Source of the DNA: Solirubrobacteraceae bacterium
GTDB taxonomy: Bacteria; Actinomycetota; Thermoleophilia; Solirubrobacterales; Solirubrobacteraceae
DNA length: 51,480 nucleotides
Direction of reading: 5' to 3'
Assembly: GCA_024711025.1 (NCBI GenBank)
Contig: JANJTP010000053.1
Coordinates: 1 to 51,480, forward strand
The notes under the pieces: generated by a model
Databases searched by the model: none
The model's input: the letters and a program-made list of their open reading frames with translations, nothing else
What the model was told of the DNA's origin: nothing
Program-made: the position numbers and the translations under genes
Shown here: positions 32,115 through 41,754 of the stretch, one piece after another
Layout: each line of letters begins with the position of its first letter
Numbering within the stretch: position 1 is the stretch's first letter

Positions 32115-34228
32115 GCCGACGACGCCGCAGACTGGAGGGAATCCGGCGCGCGCTGCTCCGCAGCGGCCCCGATCTCGACGACCAGGCTGCCACTGGTGAG
32201 CCGCTCCGCGCTATTGCCCGGGTCGATGACCACCGTGGTGAACGGCGATTCGATCACCGCCGGCCCGACCACCGGCTTGCCCGGCGCCAGCCCGTCGAGG
32301 TGGACGACGCGGGCATCGACACGACCAAGCGTCGGGAAGTACATCCGCCGATTCGGCAGCTCGTCGTGAAGTGCTGCGTCGCGGTGAAGCCGCGGCGCGT
32401 CCTCGGAGCGCAGCCGACAGGAGACACGCGCGCGGAGGGCCAGCAGCTCGACGTGGGCAGTCGGCTGGTCGACACCGAAGACCTCGCGATGCGTGGCGTG
32501 GAACGCCTGGCGCAGGTCTTCAACATCCCGCTCGTCGCGGAAGCGTCCGGCCGGCAGCGGGATCTCGAGCTCCCACACCTGATGCGGGTAGCGCGCCTCG
32601 GCGGAGTACACCACGCTGGATTCGGCCGCCGTCGTGCCCGACTCGGCGATGAACGCGTTGCAGCGCGCGCCGAGCTCGGCCAGCAGATCGTTGGCCTTCT
32701 CGAACTCGAACGACTCGGTTGTGGTGACGAAGGTGACTGCGTGGTCGGCCGTGAGATCGGACATCAGCCCACCCGCGGCACTGAGTGCCGCCCCGACCTC
32801 GGGGATCACGAGCACCCGGCAACCCAGATGCGTCGCGATCGCCACCGAGTTGAGGCCCGCAGCCCCGCCGCCTCCGACGAGCACGGCACCGGCAGGATCC
32901 ACCCCCTGGTTGACCGTGATCTCCTTGATGGCCATCACCATCTGGTCCGTGGCGAGCGCGAGCACGCCCGCGGCCGCGGCGTCGACGTCGAGCTCGAGCG
33001 GGGCGGCGATGTGCTGGGCGATCGCCCGACGCGCAGCCTGCACGTCCAGCGCCATGCGTCCACCGAGGAAGTACTCGGGATCCAGATGCCCGAGGACCAG
33101 GCTCGCGTCGGTGACGGTTGGTTGCACGCCTCCGCGGCCGTAGGCCACCGGTCCCGGCACGGCGCCGGCGCTCTGCGGCCCTACGTGCAGCAGGCCACCG
33201 TCGTCGACCCAGGCAATGCTGCCGCCACCGGCGCCGATGCTCTTGATGTCCACTGACGGGAACCCCGTCATGTGACCGAAGTACGGGTCGCCGAGCCACG
33301 TCTCGCGTGTGGTCGGGATGGTGCCCCGACGGACGAGGCTGACGTCATACGTCGTGCCGCCTGTGTCGGCGATGATGGCGGTGTCGGTCTGGCCGTCGAG
33401 GTGAGCGAAGAAGCGGCCCGCCACCGGAGCCATCGCCGGGCCCGAGTTGATGCTGTGGATTGGTTGCGCGGCGACGCTGGCGACGTCCTTGACACCGGCG
33501 CCGGACGTGAGCATGAGCACGCGACCGGGGAACCCCGCCTCCCGCAGCCGGCGCTCGAGTCCATTGAGGTACTCGGTCATCACCGGCTTGAGTGACGCGT
33601 CGATGACGGTCGACGAGGCGCGACGGTACTCCCGCAAACTCGGGTTGAGCTCGTGCGACAGGGTGTACGGCATACCCGGCAGCTCCTGCTCGATGAGCTC
33701 TCCGACTCGGAGTTCGTGCGCAGGATTCATCGTGGACCAGAGCAGGCACACACCGATCGCTTCCGTTCCGGCATGACCGACGCGCTGCAGCACCTCTCGC
33801 GTCCGCTCCTCGTCGAGCGGGCGAACGATCTCGCCCTCCGAACCGATGCGCTCGGGGACCTCGAAAGTGAGGGCCCGAGGCACGTACGGCTCCGGGTATG
33901 CACGGTCGTGATCGAACGGGCGCGTACGTCCGCCTTCACGGAACACCAGCACGTCAGGGTGACCATCAGTGGTGAGGAACGCCGTCTTCGCCGTCGCGCC
34001 CGTGATGATCGCGTTGACGGCCCGCGTGGTCCCGTGCACGAGGATCTCGCCATGCGCGAGGAAGTCCTGCAGCTCGACACCGCGGCTCTCGGCCGCCACT
34101 TGCAGAACATCGAGGATGCCCCGCACCGGGTCGTCGGGCGTGGTGGGGGATTTGTGAACGTGGACGCCGGAGTCGTCCTCGATCACCAGGTCCGTGAACG
34201 TTCCGCCCGTATCGATTGCCAGCCGCAT
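32111..34228 (-). CDS. hyuA: Hydantoinase/oxoprolinase subunit A
   Basis: The 705-residue subunit is of the HyuA family (N-methylhydantoinase, 5-oxoprolinase, acetone carboxylase). It has the N-terminal actin-like ATP-binding motif LAIDTGGTFTDLVIE, HGTTRAVNAI, a second phosphate motif IIADTGGTTYDVSLVRRG, and VGGGGAAGLNSVAIA. The family couples ATP hydrolysis to opening of lactam-like rings or to carboxylation. The partner subunit hyuB is upstream on the same strand, after 101 bases. The set with aminotransferase, Mo-hydroxylase and PucR regulator suggests heterocycle breakdown. Confidence 0.9.
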   Translation of the reverse strand: MRLAIDTGGTFTDLVIEDDSGVHVHKSPTTPDDPVRGILDVLQVAAESRGVELQDFLAHGEILVHGTTRAVNAIITGATAKTAFLTTDGHPDVLVFREGGRTRPFDHDRAYPEPYVPRALTFEVPERIGSEGEIVRPLDEERTREVLQRVGHAGTEAIGVCLLWSTMNPAHELRVGELIEQELPGMPYTLSHELNPSLREYRRASSTVIDASLKPVMTEYLNGLERRLREAGFPGRVLMLTSGAGVKDVASVAAQPIHSINSGPAMAPVAGRFFAHLDGQTDTAIIADTGGTTYDVSLVRRGTIPTTRETWLGDPYFGHMTGFPSVDIKSIGAGGGSIAWVDDGGLLHVGPQSAGAVPGPVAYGRGGVQPTVTDASLVLGHLDPEYFLGGRMALDVQAARRAIAQHIAAPLELDVDAAAAGVLALATDQMVMAIKEITVNQGVDPAGAVLVGGGGAAGLNSVAIATHLGCRVLVIPEVGAALSAAGGLMSDLTADHAVTFVTTTESFEFEKANDLLAELGARCNAFIAESGTTAAESSVVYSAEARYPHQVWELEIPLPAGRFRDERDVEDLRQAFHATHREVFGVDQPTAHVELLALRARVSCRLRSEDAPRLHRDAALHDELPNRRMYFPTLGRVDARVVHLDGLAPGKPVVGPAVIESPFTTVVIDPGNSAERLTSGSLVVEIGAAAEQRAPDSLQSAASSA

Positions 34229-34329
34229 CGGACGGTTATATCCCCGGCGCCTGGACGGCGGCCATCGTATGGTCGCTCAGTTCTGCGAGCACGGTCATAC
34301 CGATGTCAGGTGCTATGACGGCTGAACCG

Positions 34330-36123
34330 TCAGGCCGTCCGACCGGCGGCTGCCAGGAGGCGACGGCTCTGGGCCGTCGCTGCCTCGTCGACCTCATGGT
34401 CATCGTCAATGACGACGCCGTAGACGGTCTCCGCACGTTCGCGGCTGACGTACCCCTCGCGCACGTCGCGCAGCACCAAGGTGACATCGCGCTCGTGCGG
34501 CGGGCCGTATCCGCCCCCGCCGCTGGAGTAGGACACGATGCTCTCGCCCGGCGCAAGCACCACGACGGAGGGCGATATGACCGGTTCGGTCGAGCCGTCA
34601 CGGAGCCGCTTGTACTGGTGCGACACCTGGGCCCCCAGGCCTCCGCGGGCGCCGAGTGCGGGGCTCTCCGTGCTCTCGGCCGTGCAGACGAGCTCAATCG
34701 AGGTCCCGACCGGTCCGTACTCGACGTAGTTCGACAACGCCCCACGCAGACGTCCCGGGCCCTCCGTGTCGGGCACCAGGCGATCCTGGTCGATGCGGAT
34801 GGGGTGCAACAGCTCGTCCATCTCAGCGCTGTCGCGCATCATCATCCCCGCCGCCCCGCCGACCTGGAGGAGCCAGCCGTCAGCGTATGGGCCGGCGGCG
34901 CCGCCCGTGGCGCCGATGACCGGCAGGTTGACGAACGGCTCCCCTCCGCGGCGGGGATCCCGACCGGAGATGATCGAGTCCGACGCGGCGAACATCCCGC
35001 CGGCTTCGGCCATCCCCAGGCCCTCGCCGAGCTCCGCGAAGGCGATCTGAACCGCCCCCGTCAGGCGGGTCGCGATCCCGGTCGTGGCCATCGAGCAGCT
35101 CGCGGGGTGGCGCGGGATGCCGGCGACGCAGTTCTCGCGCAGCAGGATCTGCAGCCTGCGGAAGCTCCCGCCGTTGATCGGGATGTCGCCGGGCAGGCTG
35201 TTGAGCGCGGCGAAGCGGACCGCAGCAGTGGCGGTTGCCTCGGTGAGGTTGATGCCGCAGGGAACGCAGTCGGGGTTGTCGCGGCAGTCGACCTCGATGC
35301 GGCCGTCGTCCGCATCGATCGCAACGGTGGCGCTGATCGTGAGGCCCTGTTCGACGCCCGTAAGTGCCAGAGCGTCGTAGCGCGTGCTGGCGGTGGCCGT
35401 CCCGGCGGGCAGCTGGCGAATGGCGGTCGCCATCCGGCCCTCGCTGTAATCGAGCCACTCGCTCGCGTAGGTCTGCAGCGCGTCCCAGCCGAGCTCGCGG
35501 CCCAGGCCGAGCAGCTCACGCTCGGCCGTACGCACCGCGCCGAGCATCGCCAGGAAGTCCCCGTGCCAGAGCTCGGGCACGCGGAGACGCAGCCGGCACA
35601 TCCGCTGCACGTCCTCCAGGTGCTGGTAGTCGGACTGCACCTTCACCCCGGCGAAGAGGAGCGACCCTTCCTCGTAGACGTCGCGCGCGAGTGGCTGGCA
35701 CGTCGTGGGCAGCGAGTTGCCCGAATCGGCGACGTGAGCCTTCACGCAGACCCAGAACCGGAGCTCACCGGCGTCGTCGACCACCGGCGCGAACACGCTG
35801 TGATCACCGCTGTGCGAGTTGCCGTGGTACGGCGAGTTGTGCAGGAAGGCGTCGCCGGCCTTGATGACGGGGTGCCACTCTCTCAGCCAGGGTGTCACGA
35901 GCTCGGGTCCGGACAACGTCATGATCGGCAGGCTCTCCGCACACGCGAGCATCTCGTCCTCCGGCGTGACGATGCACGCGATGACGTCGCGCGCCGTGTT
36001 CAGGATGCCCGAGCGGCCTGTCCGATACATCGTGTTGAGCATCCCGCGGACGATGCCCTCCATCCGGTTCGTGAGCACCGCCAGTCGGACGGGGTCGCTC
36101 GGCGTAGGCGTGACGGTCTTCAT
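34330..36123 (-). CDS. hyuB: Hydantoinase/oxoprolinase subunit B
   Basis: The 597-residue HyuB-family protein starts SDPVRLAVLTNRMEGIVRGM, then SGILNTARDVIACIVTPEDEML, FLHNSPYHGNSHSGDHSVFAP, and ends with SYSSGGGGYGPPHERD, all typical of the family. It works with HyuA in ATP-dependent ring opening. ATG 36123 was chosen because residues upstream are unconserved. It is the first gene of the minus-strand unit hyuB-hyuA-aminotransferase-coxG and is divergent from the Mo-hydroxylase large subunit, with a 186-base shared upstream region. Confidence 0.9.
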   Translation of the reverse strand: MKTVTPTPSDPVRLAVLTNRMEGIVRGMLNTMYRTGRSGILNTARDVIACIVTPEDEMLACAESLPIMTLSGPELVTPWLREWHPVIKAGDAFLHNSPYHGNSHSGDHSVFAPVVDDAGELRFWVCVKAHVADSGNSLPTTCQPLARDVYEEGSLLFAGVKVQSDYQHLEDVQRMCRLRLRVPELWHGDFLAMLGAVRTAERELLGLGRELGWDALQTYASEWLDYSEGRMATAIRQLPAGTATASTRYDALALTGVEQGLTISATVAIDADDGRIEVDCRDNPDCVPCGINLTEATATAAVRFAALNSLPGDIPINGGSFRRLQILLRENCVAGIPRHPASCSMATTGIATRLTGAVQIAFAELGEGLGMAEAGGMFAASDSIISGRDPRRGGEPFVNLPVIGATGGAAGPYADGWLLQVGGAAGMMMRDSAEMDELLHPIRIDQDRLVPDTEGPGRLRGALSNYVEYGPVGTSIELVCTAESTESPALGARGGLGAQVSHQYKRLRDGSTEPVISPSVVVLAPGESIVSYSSGGGGYGPPHERDVTLVLRDVREGYVSRERAETVYGVVIDDDHEVDEAATAQSRRLLAAAGRTA

Positions 36124-36309
36124 GTGCTTGGGTCTCCGCGATAGCAGGGGCGGCCACTCGGTCCGCCGACAAGCTATGCGTCCTGGAGCCGACCCAACCA
36201 TCGTACGGCTGTCTAGCGAACGGGCCGGGATGCGACATGGCGAAGCCTTGCCGAGCTGCCGCGCCCGCGGTACAAGCCGAGCTCACAGCCCATGCAAGAG
36301 GACGGCGAC

Positions 36310-38685
36310 ATGAACCACACGGCGACGCCAGACCACGCCGGACGTTACACGGGCGCGCGCGTCGCGCGCGTAGAAGACCCCAAGTACCTGATGGGCCGCG
36401 GGACCTATGTCGACGACATTGCGCTGCCGGGGATGCTGCACGCCGCCTTTGTCCGGAGCCCGCATGCGCACGCAAAGGTCCTCCACGTTGACCTCGAGGC
36501 CGCACGCGCGGTCCCCGGAGTCGTCGCCGCCTACTCCGGCCGCGACCTGCTCGGACAGGTCGGCGAGCTCGTCACGCCGCCCAATCGGGCTGAGACACAG
36601 CCCCTCGGTCAGACGCCGCTCGCCCCCGATCGCGTACGCCACGTCGGGGAGGCGGTGGCAGTGGTCATCGCCACCTCCCGGTACATCGCCGAGGACGCGT
36701 GCCAGGTCGTCGAGATCGACTGGGAGCCGCTCCCTCCCGTGTTGGGCGAGGAGGCCGCCATGGCCGTGGATGCACCCGAGCTGCATGCCACGCTCGAGCG
36801 CAACAACGTCGCCCACATCGTGCTCGAGGGCGGCGACGTCGACGACACGTTCGCCTCGGCGCCCCACGTCTTCTCCAAGCGCTTCCACGTGCAGCGCTAC
36901 GCCGCGATGCCGCTGGAGACACGAGGCGTCATCGCGGACTACGACCCCGGGACCCGACGCATCAAGATCTGGATCTCCAATCAGTTCCCGCACAGCACCC
37001 GAGCCGCACTGGCGGTCGCGCTGATGATGCCCGAGCGCAATGTGCAGGTCATCGCCCCCGCCGTCGGCGGCGGATTCGGCGCCAAGGTCGCGGTGTTCAT
37101 GGAGGACCTGGTCATCCCGGCGGTCTCGCGCATGCTCGGCCGGCCGGTCAAGTGGATCGAGGATCGCTACGAGCACCTCGCGACGACCGGCCACTCCAAG
37201 GAGATGACCTGCGACATCGACGTCGCGGTCGATGACGACGGAACCTTCCTCGCGTTCCGCGGGCATTTCATCGGCAACGGCGGCGCCTACTCGTGCTTCC
37301 CGTTCACGACGATCGTGGACTCGTACACCGCGGGCGGCATGCTGGTCAACCAGTACGGCGCCAGGCACGCGCGCAGCACTGTCGACGGTCCCACGACCAA
37401 CAAGGCGCCGCTCACCGCGTACCGCGGCGTCGGCTGGACGTCGGGTCACACGGCGCGCGAGGTCCTCATCGATGACATCGCGCGGGGGCTCGGAATCGAC
37501 CCTGTCGAGCTGCGTCTCAAGAACACGATTCCACAGGAGCCCTACGACGCTCCGTTCGGACAGCGCTACGACGGAGGCAGCTATCGCGACTCGCTCGTCC
37601 TCGCGGCGGAGCGGGTCGACTACGCCAGGTTCCGCGAACGTCAGGCCCAGCTCCGCAACGAGGGCCGGTACATCGGCGTGGGCTTCAGTCCGTATGTCGA
37701 GCCGTCGGGCTTCAGCAACGCGATCAGCAAGGCCAACGGCTGGACCGCCTCGTACTTCGACACCGCCCAGGTCACGCTCGACCCCGACGGCTCCGTGACG
37801 GTCACGACCGGCATCGTCTCGCAGGGACAGGGACATGAGACGTCGTTCGCGCAGGTCGCGGCGGACGCGCTTGGCGTGCGCGTCGAGGACGTGCGCGTCG
37901 TCCAGGGCGACAGCGACACGACCGCCTTCGGGATGGGCACCTACGCCAGCCGCGGGGCGGTCGTCGCCGCCGGCACGATCATGACGGCCGCTGGCGAGGT
38001 GCGCGACAAGCTCGTCGCACTCGCCGGGAACGCGTTGGAGGCTTCGCCCGAGGACATCGTGCTCTCGGAGGGGAACGCGTTCGTGCGCGGCGCCCCGTCG
38101 GTGTCGGTCTCGATCGCCGAGCTCGCCGCCTCGGTGTACTGGCTCGGCGTAGAGCGCCCGGAAGGCGTGGAGGACCTGACGCTCTCGGCTACGAGGTCCT
38201 ACGAGCCAGGCGAGACCTACAGCAACGGGACCGTGGCCGTGGTGGCCGAGGTGGACATCGAGACGGGCGTGGTCCACCTGCAGCAGATCGTGGCAGTGGA
38301 GGACTGCGGGACCATGCTCAACCCGATGATCGTCGACGGCCAGGTGGCCGGCGCGATCGCCCAGGGCATCGGCGGCGCGCTTCTCGAGGAGATCGTCTAC
38401 GGCGACGACGGGCAGCTGCTGTCAGCGTCGCTCATGGACTACCTCTATCCGTCGACAACCGAGGTGCCCGACATGGACATCCAGCACCTAGAGACCCCCT
38501 CCCCGGTCACCGCCGGCGGCGTCAAGGGCATGGGCGAGGCCGGATCGATCGCCGCGCCGGCGGCGGTCATCAACGCGGTCGCGGACGCTCTCGCGCCCTT
38601 CGGCGTCAGCATCGATCGCGCGCCTCTCACCCCAGATCACGTTCGCGAGCTCGTCCGCACGAGCGCCCAGACGACCGAGGCGTAG
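36310..38685 (+). CDS. Molybdenum hydroxylase large subunit (CoxL/XdhB-like, not CO dehydrogenase)
   Basis: The 791-residue molybdopterin subunit of the xanthine-oxidase family has an N-terminal hammerhead domain (VEDPKYLMGRGTYVDDI) and Moco motifs (VGGGFGAKVAVFMED, VSQGQGHETSFAQVAADALG). The active-site Glu is in GVKGMGEAGSIAAPAAV. The loop that carries the Cu-binding Cys in true CO dehydrogenase (AYRCSFR) reads AYRGVGW here (about 370-376), so CO oxidation is unlikely. ATG 36310 is chosen because AAGAGGA lies 7 bases upstream; ATG 36292 is an alternative. Its FAD and 2Fe-2S partners are probably those at 44735-46113. Confidence 0.88.
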   Translation: MNHTATPDHAGRYTGARVARVEDPKYLMGRGTYVDDIALPGMLHAAFVRSPHAHAKVLHVDLEAARAVPGVVAAYSGRDLLGQVGELVTPPNRAETQPLGQTPLAPDRVRHVGEAVAVVIATSRYIAEDACQVVEIDWEPLPPVLGEEAAMAVDAPELHATLERNNVAHIVLEGGDVDDTFASAPHVFSKRFHVQRYAAMPLETRGVIADYDPGTRRIKIWISNQFPHSTRAALAVALMMPERNVQVIAPAVGGGFGAKVAVFMEDLVIPAVSRMLGRPVKWIEDRYEHLATTGHSKEMTCDIDVAVDDDGTFLAFRGHFIGNGGAYSCFPFTTIVDSYTAGGMLVNQYGARHARSTVDGPTTNKAPLTAYRGVGWTSGHTAREVLIDDIARGLGIDPVELRLKNTIPQEPYDAPFGQRYDGGSYRDSLVLAAERVDYARFRERQAQLRNEGRYIGVGFSPYVEPSGFSNAISKANGWTASYFDTAQVTLDPDGSVTVTTGIVSQGQGHETSFAQVAADALGVRVEDVRVVQGDSDTTAFGMGTYASRGAVVAAGTIMTAAGEVRDKLVALAGNALEASPEDIVLSEGNAFVRGAPSVSVSIAELAASVYWLGVERPEGVEDLTLSATRSYEPGETYSNGTVAVVAEVDIETGVVHLQQIVAVEDCGTMLNPMIVDGQVAGAIAQGIGGALLEEIVYGDDGQLLSASLMDYLYPSTTEVPDMDIQHLETPSPVTAGGVKGMGEAGSIAAPAAVINAVADALAPFGVSIDRAPLTPDHVRELVRTSAQTTEA

Positions 38686-39120
38686 CTGCCCGCCGCGAGC
38701 GACGCGCTCCGCGTCGCTAGCGGCGGTGCCGCTTCACCCGTGACGCTTGCAAGCCAGCCACCGCTGCAAGATGCTCGCCGGTGTCGCGGCGCGACGTCGG
38801 GCGAGCCCGATGAAGGTCAGGCCGGCGAGACCTCCACGTCCGACCGGACGTTCGCTCGCCCTCGAACCGTCGTGAGTGCTCGGCGCCGCGCAGAGACGGC
38901 GTTGGCACCGTCCGAGCTCAGAGGCTGCGGCGAGGTTGCGCCTCGGCGAACCGACATGTCGCGACGTGGTGTGCCGCTCTGCCGCCGAGACCTTCGTCGG
39001 GTTTGCGAGAGTGTTTCGTGGGCGCGGAGGTCATGCCGCACGCGGAAGGGCGCCGTCCGTGCCGACGCACGAATCGACAGCACAAGCGGGCGCCTCGTCC
39101 GCACGATGCTCTGGAGCTGT
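38686..39120. other. Gene-poor interval, 435 bases
   Basis: This convergent interval lies between the hydroxylase large subunit and the ABC permease. It contains the strong hairpin at 38691-38725. Short frames here are Arg/Ala-rich shadows with no recognisable character. Confidence 0.5.
38691..38725 (+). terminator. Terminator-like hairpin after the Mo-hydroxylase gene
   Basis: AGCGACGCG (38698-38706) pairs with CGCGTCGCT (38710-38718) around CTC. An outer CGCCGC/GCGGCG stem extends it past one G-A mismatch, to about 15 pairs. It begins 5 bases after the stop codon. No U-run follows. Confidence 0.55.
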
Positions 39121-40137
39121 CTAGCCCGCTCGACCCCGGCGGAGCCACGCGTCCACGATGACCGCGATCACGATGATCACGCCCTGGGCGGTCTGCTGCC
39201 AGGTTGGGGCGATGTTCAGCAGGTTGAAGCCGTTGCCGATCAGCGCCAGCAGAGAAACGCCGACAACGGTGCGCCAGATCGCGCCCTGACCACCGGCGAT
39301 GCTCGTGCCGCCGATCACGACGGCAGCGATCGCGGTGAGCTCGAAGCCCGTGGCGGCGCCGGCCTGACCCGTGCCGACGCGTGACGCGACGAGGACGCCG
39401 GCAACGGCGGCCGCAAAGCCGGAGAGGACGAACGTCAGCGTGCGTACCTGATTGACACGGATGCCCGAGAGCCGCGCGGCCTCAGTGTTTCCGCCAATTG
39501 CCTTTACGTACCGGCCCGTCGTGGTGCGCGTGAGGAGGAACGCCAGGCTCAGCACGAAGGCCGCGAAGATCCAGATCGTCCACTTGACGCCAAGCGCGTT
39601 GCCCTGTCCGAGCGCCGTGAACGAGGTATCCGACACGACGATGAGCGACCCCCCTGTGGTGGCCACCGCCACACCGCGGAACGCGATGCTCGTCGCAAGC
39701 GTGCCGATGAACGAGTTGACTCGGCCGGCCGTCACGATCAGGCCGTTGACCAGCCCCAGCCCAGCGCCGCTGACGAGCGCCGCGATGATGCCGATCTCCA
39801 CCCCCTGCGCGTTGGCGACACGCGCGGCGATGACTCCAGCGACGGCCGCGATCGCGCCCACCGCTAGATCGAAGCTCCCGCCGATGATGACGATCGTCGA
39901 GGCGCACGCGATGATGCCGATGGGCGCCCACTGATCGAGGATGTTGAGCAGGTTCGTCGATGTGAGGAACGCGTCGGATGAAACGCTCAGCGCGACGAAC
40001 AGACCTAGGAAGATCACGAGTACGCCCATGTCGCGCATGGACTTCCCCACCGACGCGCGGGCGCGCGATGAGCGACCGGGGGCGGTGCGGACGATCGCGG
40101 GTTCCCCCGCGGCAGTCACCGACGATTCTGAGCTCAT
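39121..40137 (-). CDS. Ribose-type ABC transporter permease
   Basis: The 338-residue permease of the RbsC/BPD_transp_2 family has about eight to ten helices. Characteristic segments are TNLLNILDQWAPIGIIACA, GGSFDLAVGAIAAVAGV, KAIGGNTEAARLSGIRV (cytoplasmic loop) and GGTSIAGGQGAIWRTVVG. It forms the channel with the ATPase upstream (4-base overlap). The family imports sugars, autoinducers and nucleoside-like molecules; here the neighbours suggest a nitrogenous compound. Confidence 0.9.
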   Translation of the reverse strand: MSSESSVTAAGEPAIVRTAPGRSSRARASVGKSMRDMGVLVIFLGLFVALSVSSDAFLTSTNLLNILDQWAPIGIIACASTIVIIGGSFDLAVGAIAAVAGVIAARVANAQGVEIGIIAALVSGAGLGLVNGLIVTAGRVNSFIGTLATSIAFRGVAVATTGGSLIVVSDTSFTALGQGNALGVKWTIWIFAAFVLSLAFLLTRTTTGRYVKAIGGNTEAARLSGIRVNQVRTLTFVLSGFAAAVAGVLVASRVGTGQAGAATGFELTAIAAVVIGGTSIAGGQGAIWRTVVGVSLLALIGNGFNLLNIAPTWQQTAQGVIIVIAVIVDAWLRRGRAG

Positions 40138-41684
40138 GGCTGGATTCCTTCGTTTTCCGTGGTGTCCGGTGCGCGATGACCTCCGAACGCGGCGCGCATG
40201 ATGCGGTCCGCGTCGACGCCGTCGCCTTGGAACTCGGCGACGATGCGACCGGTCCGGACGACGACAGCGCGGTCGGCGAGGGCGATCACCTCATCGATGT
40301 CGGACGAGACGACGAGTACGGCCATCCCTTCCGCCGCAAGCTCCCGCAGCAGCTCGTAGATCGTCTGCTTCGCGCCGATGTCGACGCCCCGGGTGGGCTC
40401 GTCGACGATGAGGACTTGCGGCTCGGCCAGGAGCCATTTCCCGAACAGGGCTTTCTGCTGGTTGCCACCCGACAGCAACGACACGGGACTATTCAGCCCG
40501 CCGCCCCGGATCGCGACCCGCTCCGCCATGGCTCGCGCCGCCTCGCGCTCCGCCCGGCGCCGTGCGACCCCAAAGTGGCTGAAGCGCTCGAGGACGCCGA
40601 GCGTCATGTTGTCCGCAACCGATGCCCCCATGACGAGCCCTTGGTCCTTGCGGCTTTCGGGCAGCATCGCGAGCCGGTTTCTGATCGCGTCGCGCGGACT
40701 GCGAAAGTGCATGCGGCGCCCCTCGATGGCGACGCGACCGCCATCGACGGGGTCAGCTCCGAAGATGGCCCGCGCGATCTCGCTGCGGCCGGCTCCGACC
40801 AGACCCGCGAGGGCGACGATCTCGCCGGCATGGAGTCGGAGTGAGACATCCTCGAAGACCCCCGTGCGGGCGAGCCCCTCGACCTCCAGCACCACCGGGC
40901 CGAGCTCCCGCGGGTCTCGCCGCCGCGGCTCTTCCACGATCTGGCTGCGCCCGAGCATCATGGTGATGACGTCGGGGATCGAGACCTCCGCCGGATCAAC
41001 GGTGCCCACGAGACGTCCATCGCGCAAGACGGTGACGGTGTCGGCGATCGAGAACGTCTCCTCGAGGAAATGAGAGACGTAGACGATCGTCGTGCCCGCG
41101 TCGCGCAGCTCGCGGATGTCTTGCAGGAGCAGTTCGGCCTCTGGACGCGACAGAGCGGCCGTCGGCTCGTCCATCACGATGACGCGCGCGTCGCGCGCGA
41201 GCGCACGGAGGATCTCGACCTTCTGACGGTCGGCGATGCGCAGGTCGCCGACACGAACGTCGGCCGGGAGCTCGAAGCCGGTGCGCTCGATGAGGGCGTC
41301 GTACCGATGGCGCAGCTGGCGGTCGTTGAGGACGATGCCCCGGCGCGACTCCTCCCCGAGGAACACGTTCTCCATGACCGAGCAGTGGGGGACGAGCGCG
41401 AGCTCTTGGGCGATGATCGCCACGCCGTCGTCAAGGGCGTCCCGGGGGGAGTGGTAGTCCACTTCCCGCCCGCAGACGCGTACCACGCCCGCGTCGCGTC
41501 GATGGACGCCGGAGACGATCTTGCCGAGCGTGGACTTCCCGGCGCCGTTCTCACCGACGAGCGCGTGGACGGTGCCGGCCGCGATGCCGAGCGTGATGTC
41601 CTGCAGTGCGTGAGCACCACCGAAGCGCTTATCGACGGATTCGAGCTGGATGATCAGCTCGCGGTGTGCCGCGGTCGAGGTCAT
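40134..41684 (-). CDS. Ribose-type ABC transporter ATP-binding protein (two ATPase domains)
   Basis: The 516-residue RbsA-like protein has two fused ABC domains. The first has Walker A GENGAGKSTLGKI and Walker B VIVMDEPTAALS, with a weak signature LRIADRQKVEI. The second has the degenerate P-loop GLVGAGRSEIAR typical of this family and a good signature LSGGNQQKALFGKWL, with VLIVDEPTRGVD. It powers uptake through the permease (39121-40137). It follows the binding-protein gene after 70 bases that hold a hairpin. Confidence 0.9.
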   Translation of the reverse strand: MTSTAAHRELIIQLESVDKRFGGAHALQDITLGIAAGTVHALVGENGAGKSTLGKIVSGVHRRDAGVVRVCGREVDYHSPRDALDDGVAIIAQELALVPHCSVMENVFLGEESRRGIVLNDRQLRHRYDALIERTGFELPADVRVGDLRIADRQKVEILRALARDARVIVMDEPTAALSRPEAELLLQDIRELRDAGTTIVYVSHFLEETFSIADTVTVLRDGRLVGTVDPAEVSIPDVITMMLGRSQIVEEPRRRDPRELGPVVLEVEGLARTGVFEDVSLRLHAGEIVALAGLVGAGRSEIARAIFGADPVDGGRVAIEGRRMHFRSPRDAIRNRLAMLPESRKDQGLVMGASVADNMTLGVLERFSHFGVARRRAEREAARAMAERVAIRGGGLNSPVSLLSGGNQQKALFGKWLLAEPQVLIVDEPTRGVDIGAKQTIYELLRELAAEGMAVLVVSSDIDEVIALADRAVVVRTGRIVAEFQGDGVDADRIMRAAFGGHRAPDTTENEGIQP

Positions 41685-41714
41685 GAGAGAGGCCGCCCAG
41701 CGTCACGAGAAGAA

Positions 41715-41739
41715 GGCCCGGCCGGATCAGCGCCGGGCC
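41715..41739 (-). terminator. Hairpin between binding-protein and ATPase genes
   Basis: GGCCCGGC (41715-41722) and GCCGGGCC (41732-41739) form a perfect 8-base stem with a 9-base loop. On the minus-strand transcript it is followed by TTCTTCT. It probably limits read-through or protects the binding-protein mRNA end, giving more binding protein than transporter. Confidence 0.6.
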
Positions 41740-41754
41740 CGCCTCTCGGACGCA

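Noticed and set aside
36310-38685. CO dehydrogenase large subunit
   Set aside because: The Cu-binding AYRCSFR loop is absent (AYRGVGW instead), so CO oxidation is not supported, although coxG, coxM-like and coxS-like genes are present.
38740-39384. A 214-codon plus-strand frame after the hydroxylase gene
   Set aside because: It runs into the antisense of the ABC permease and has no recognisable sequence character.
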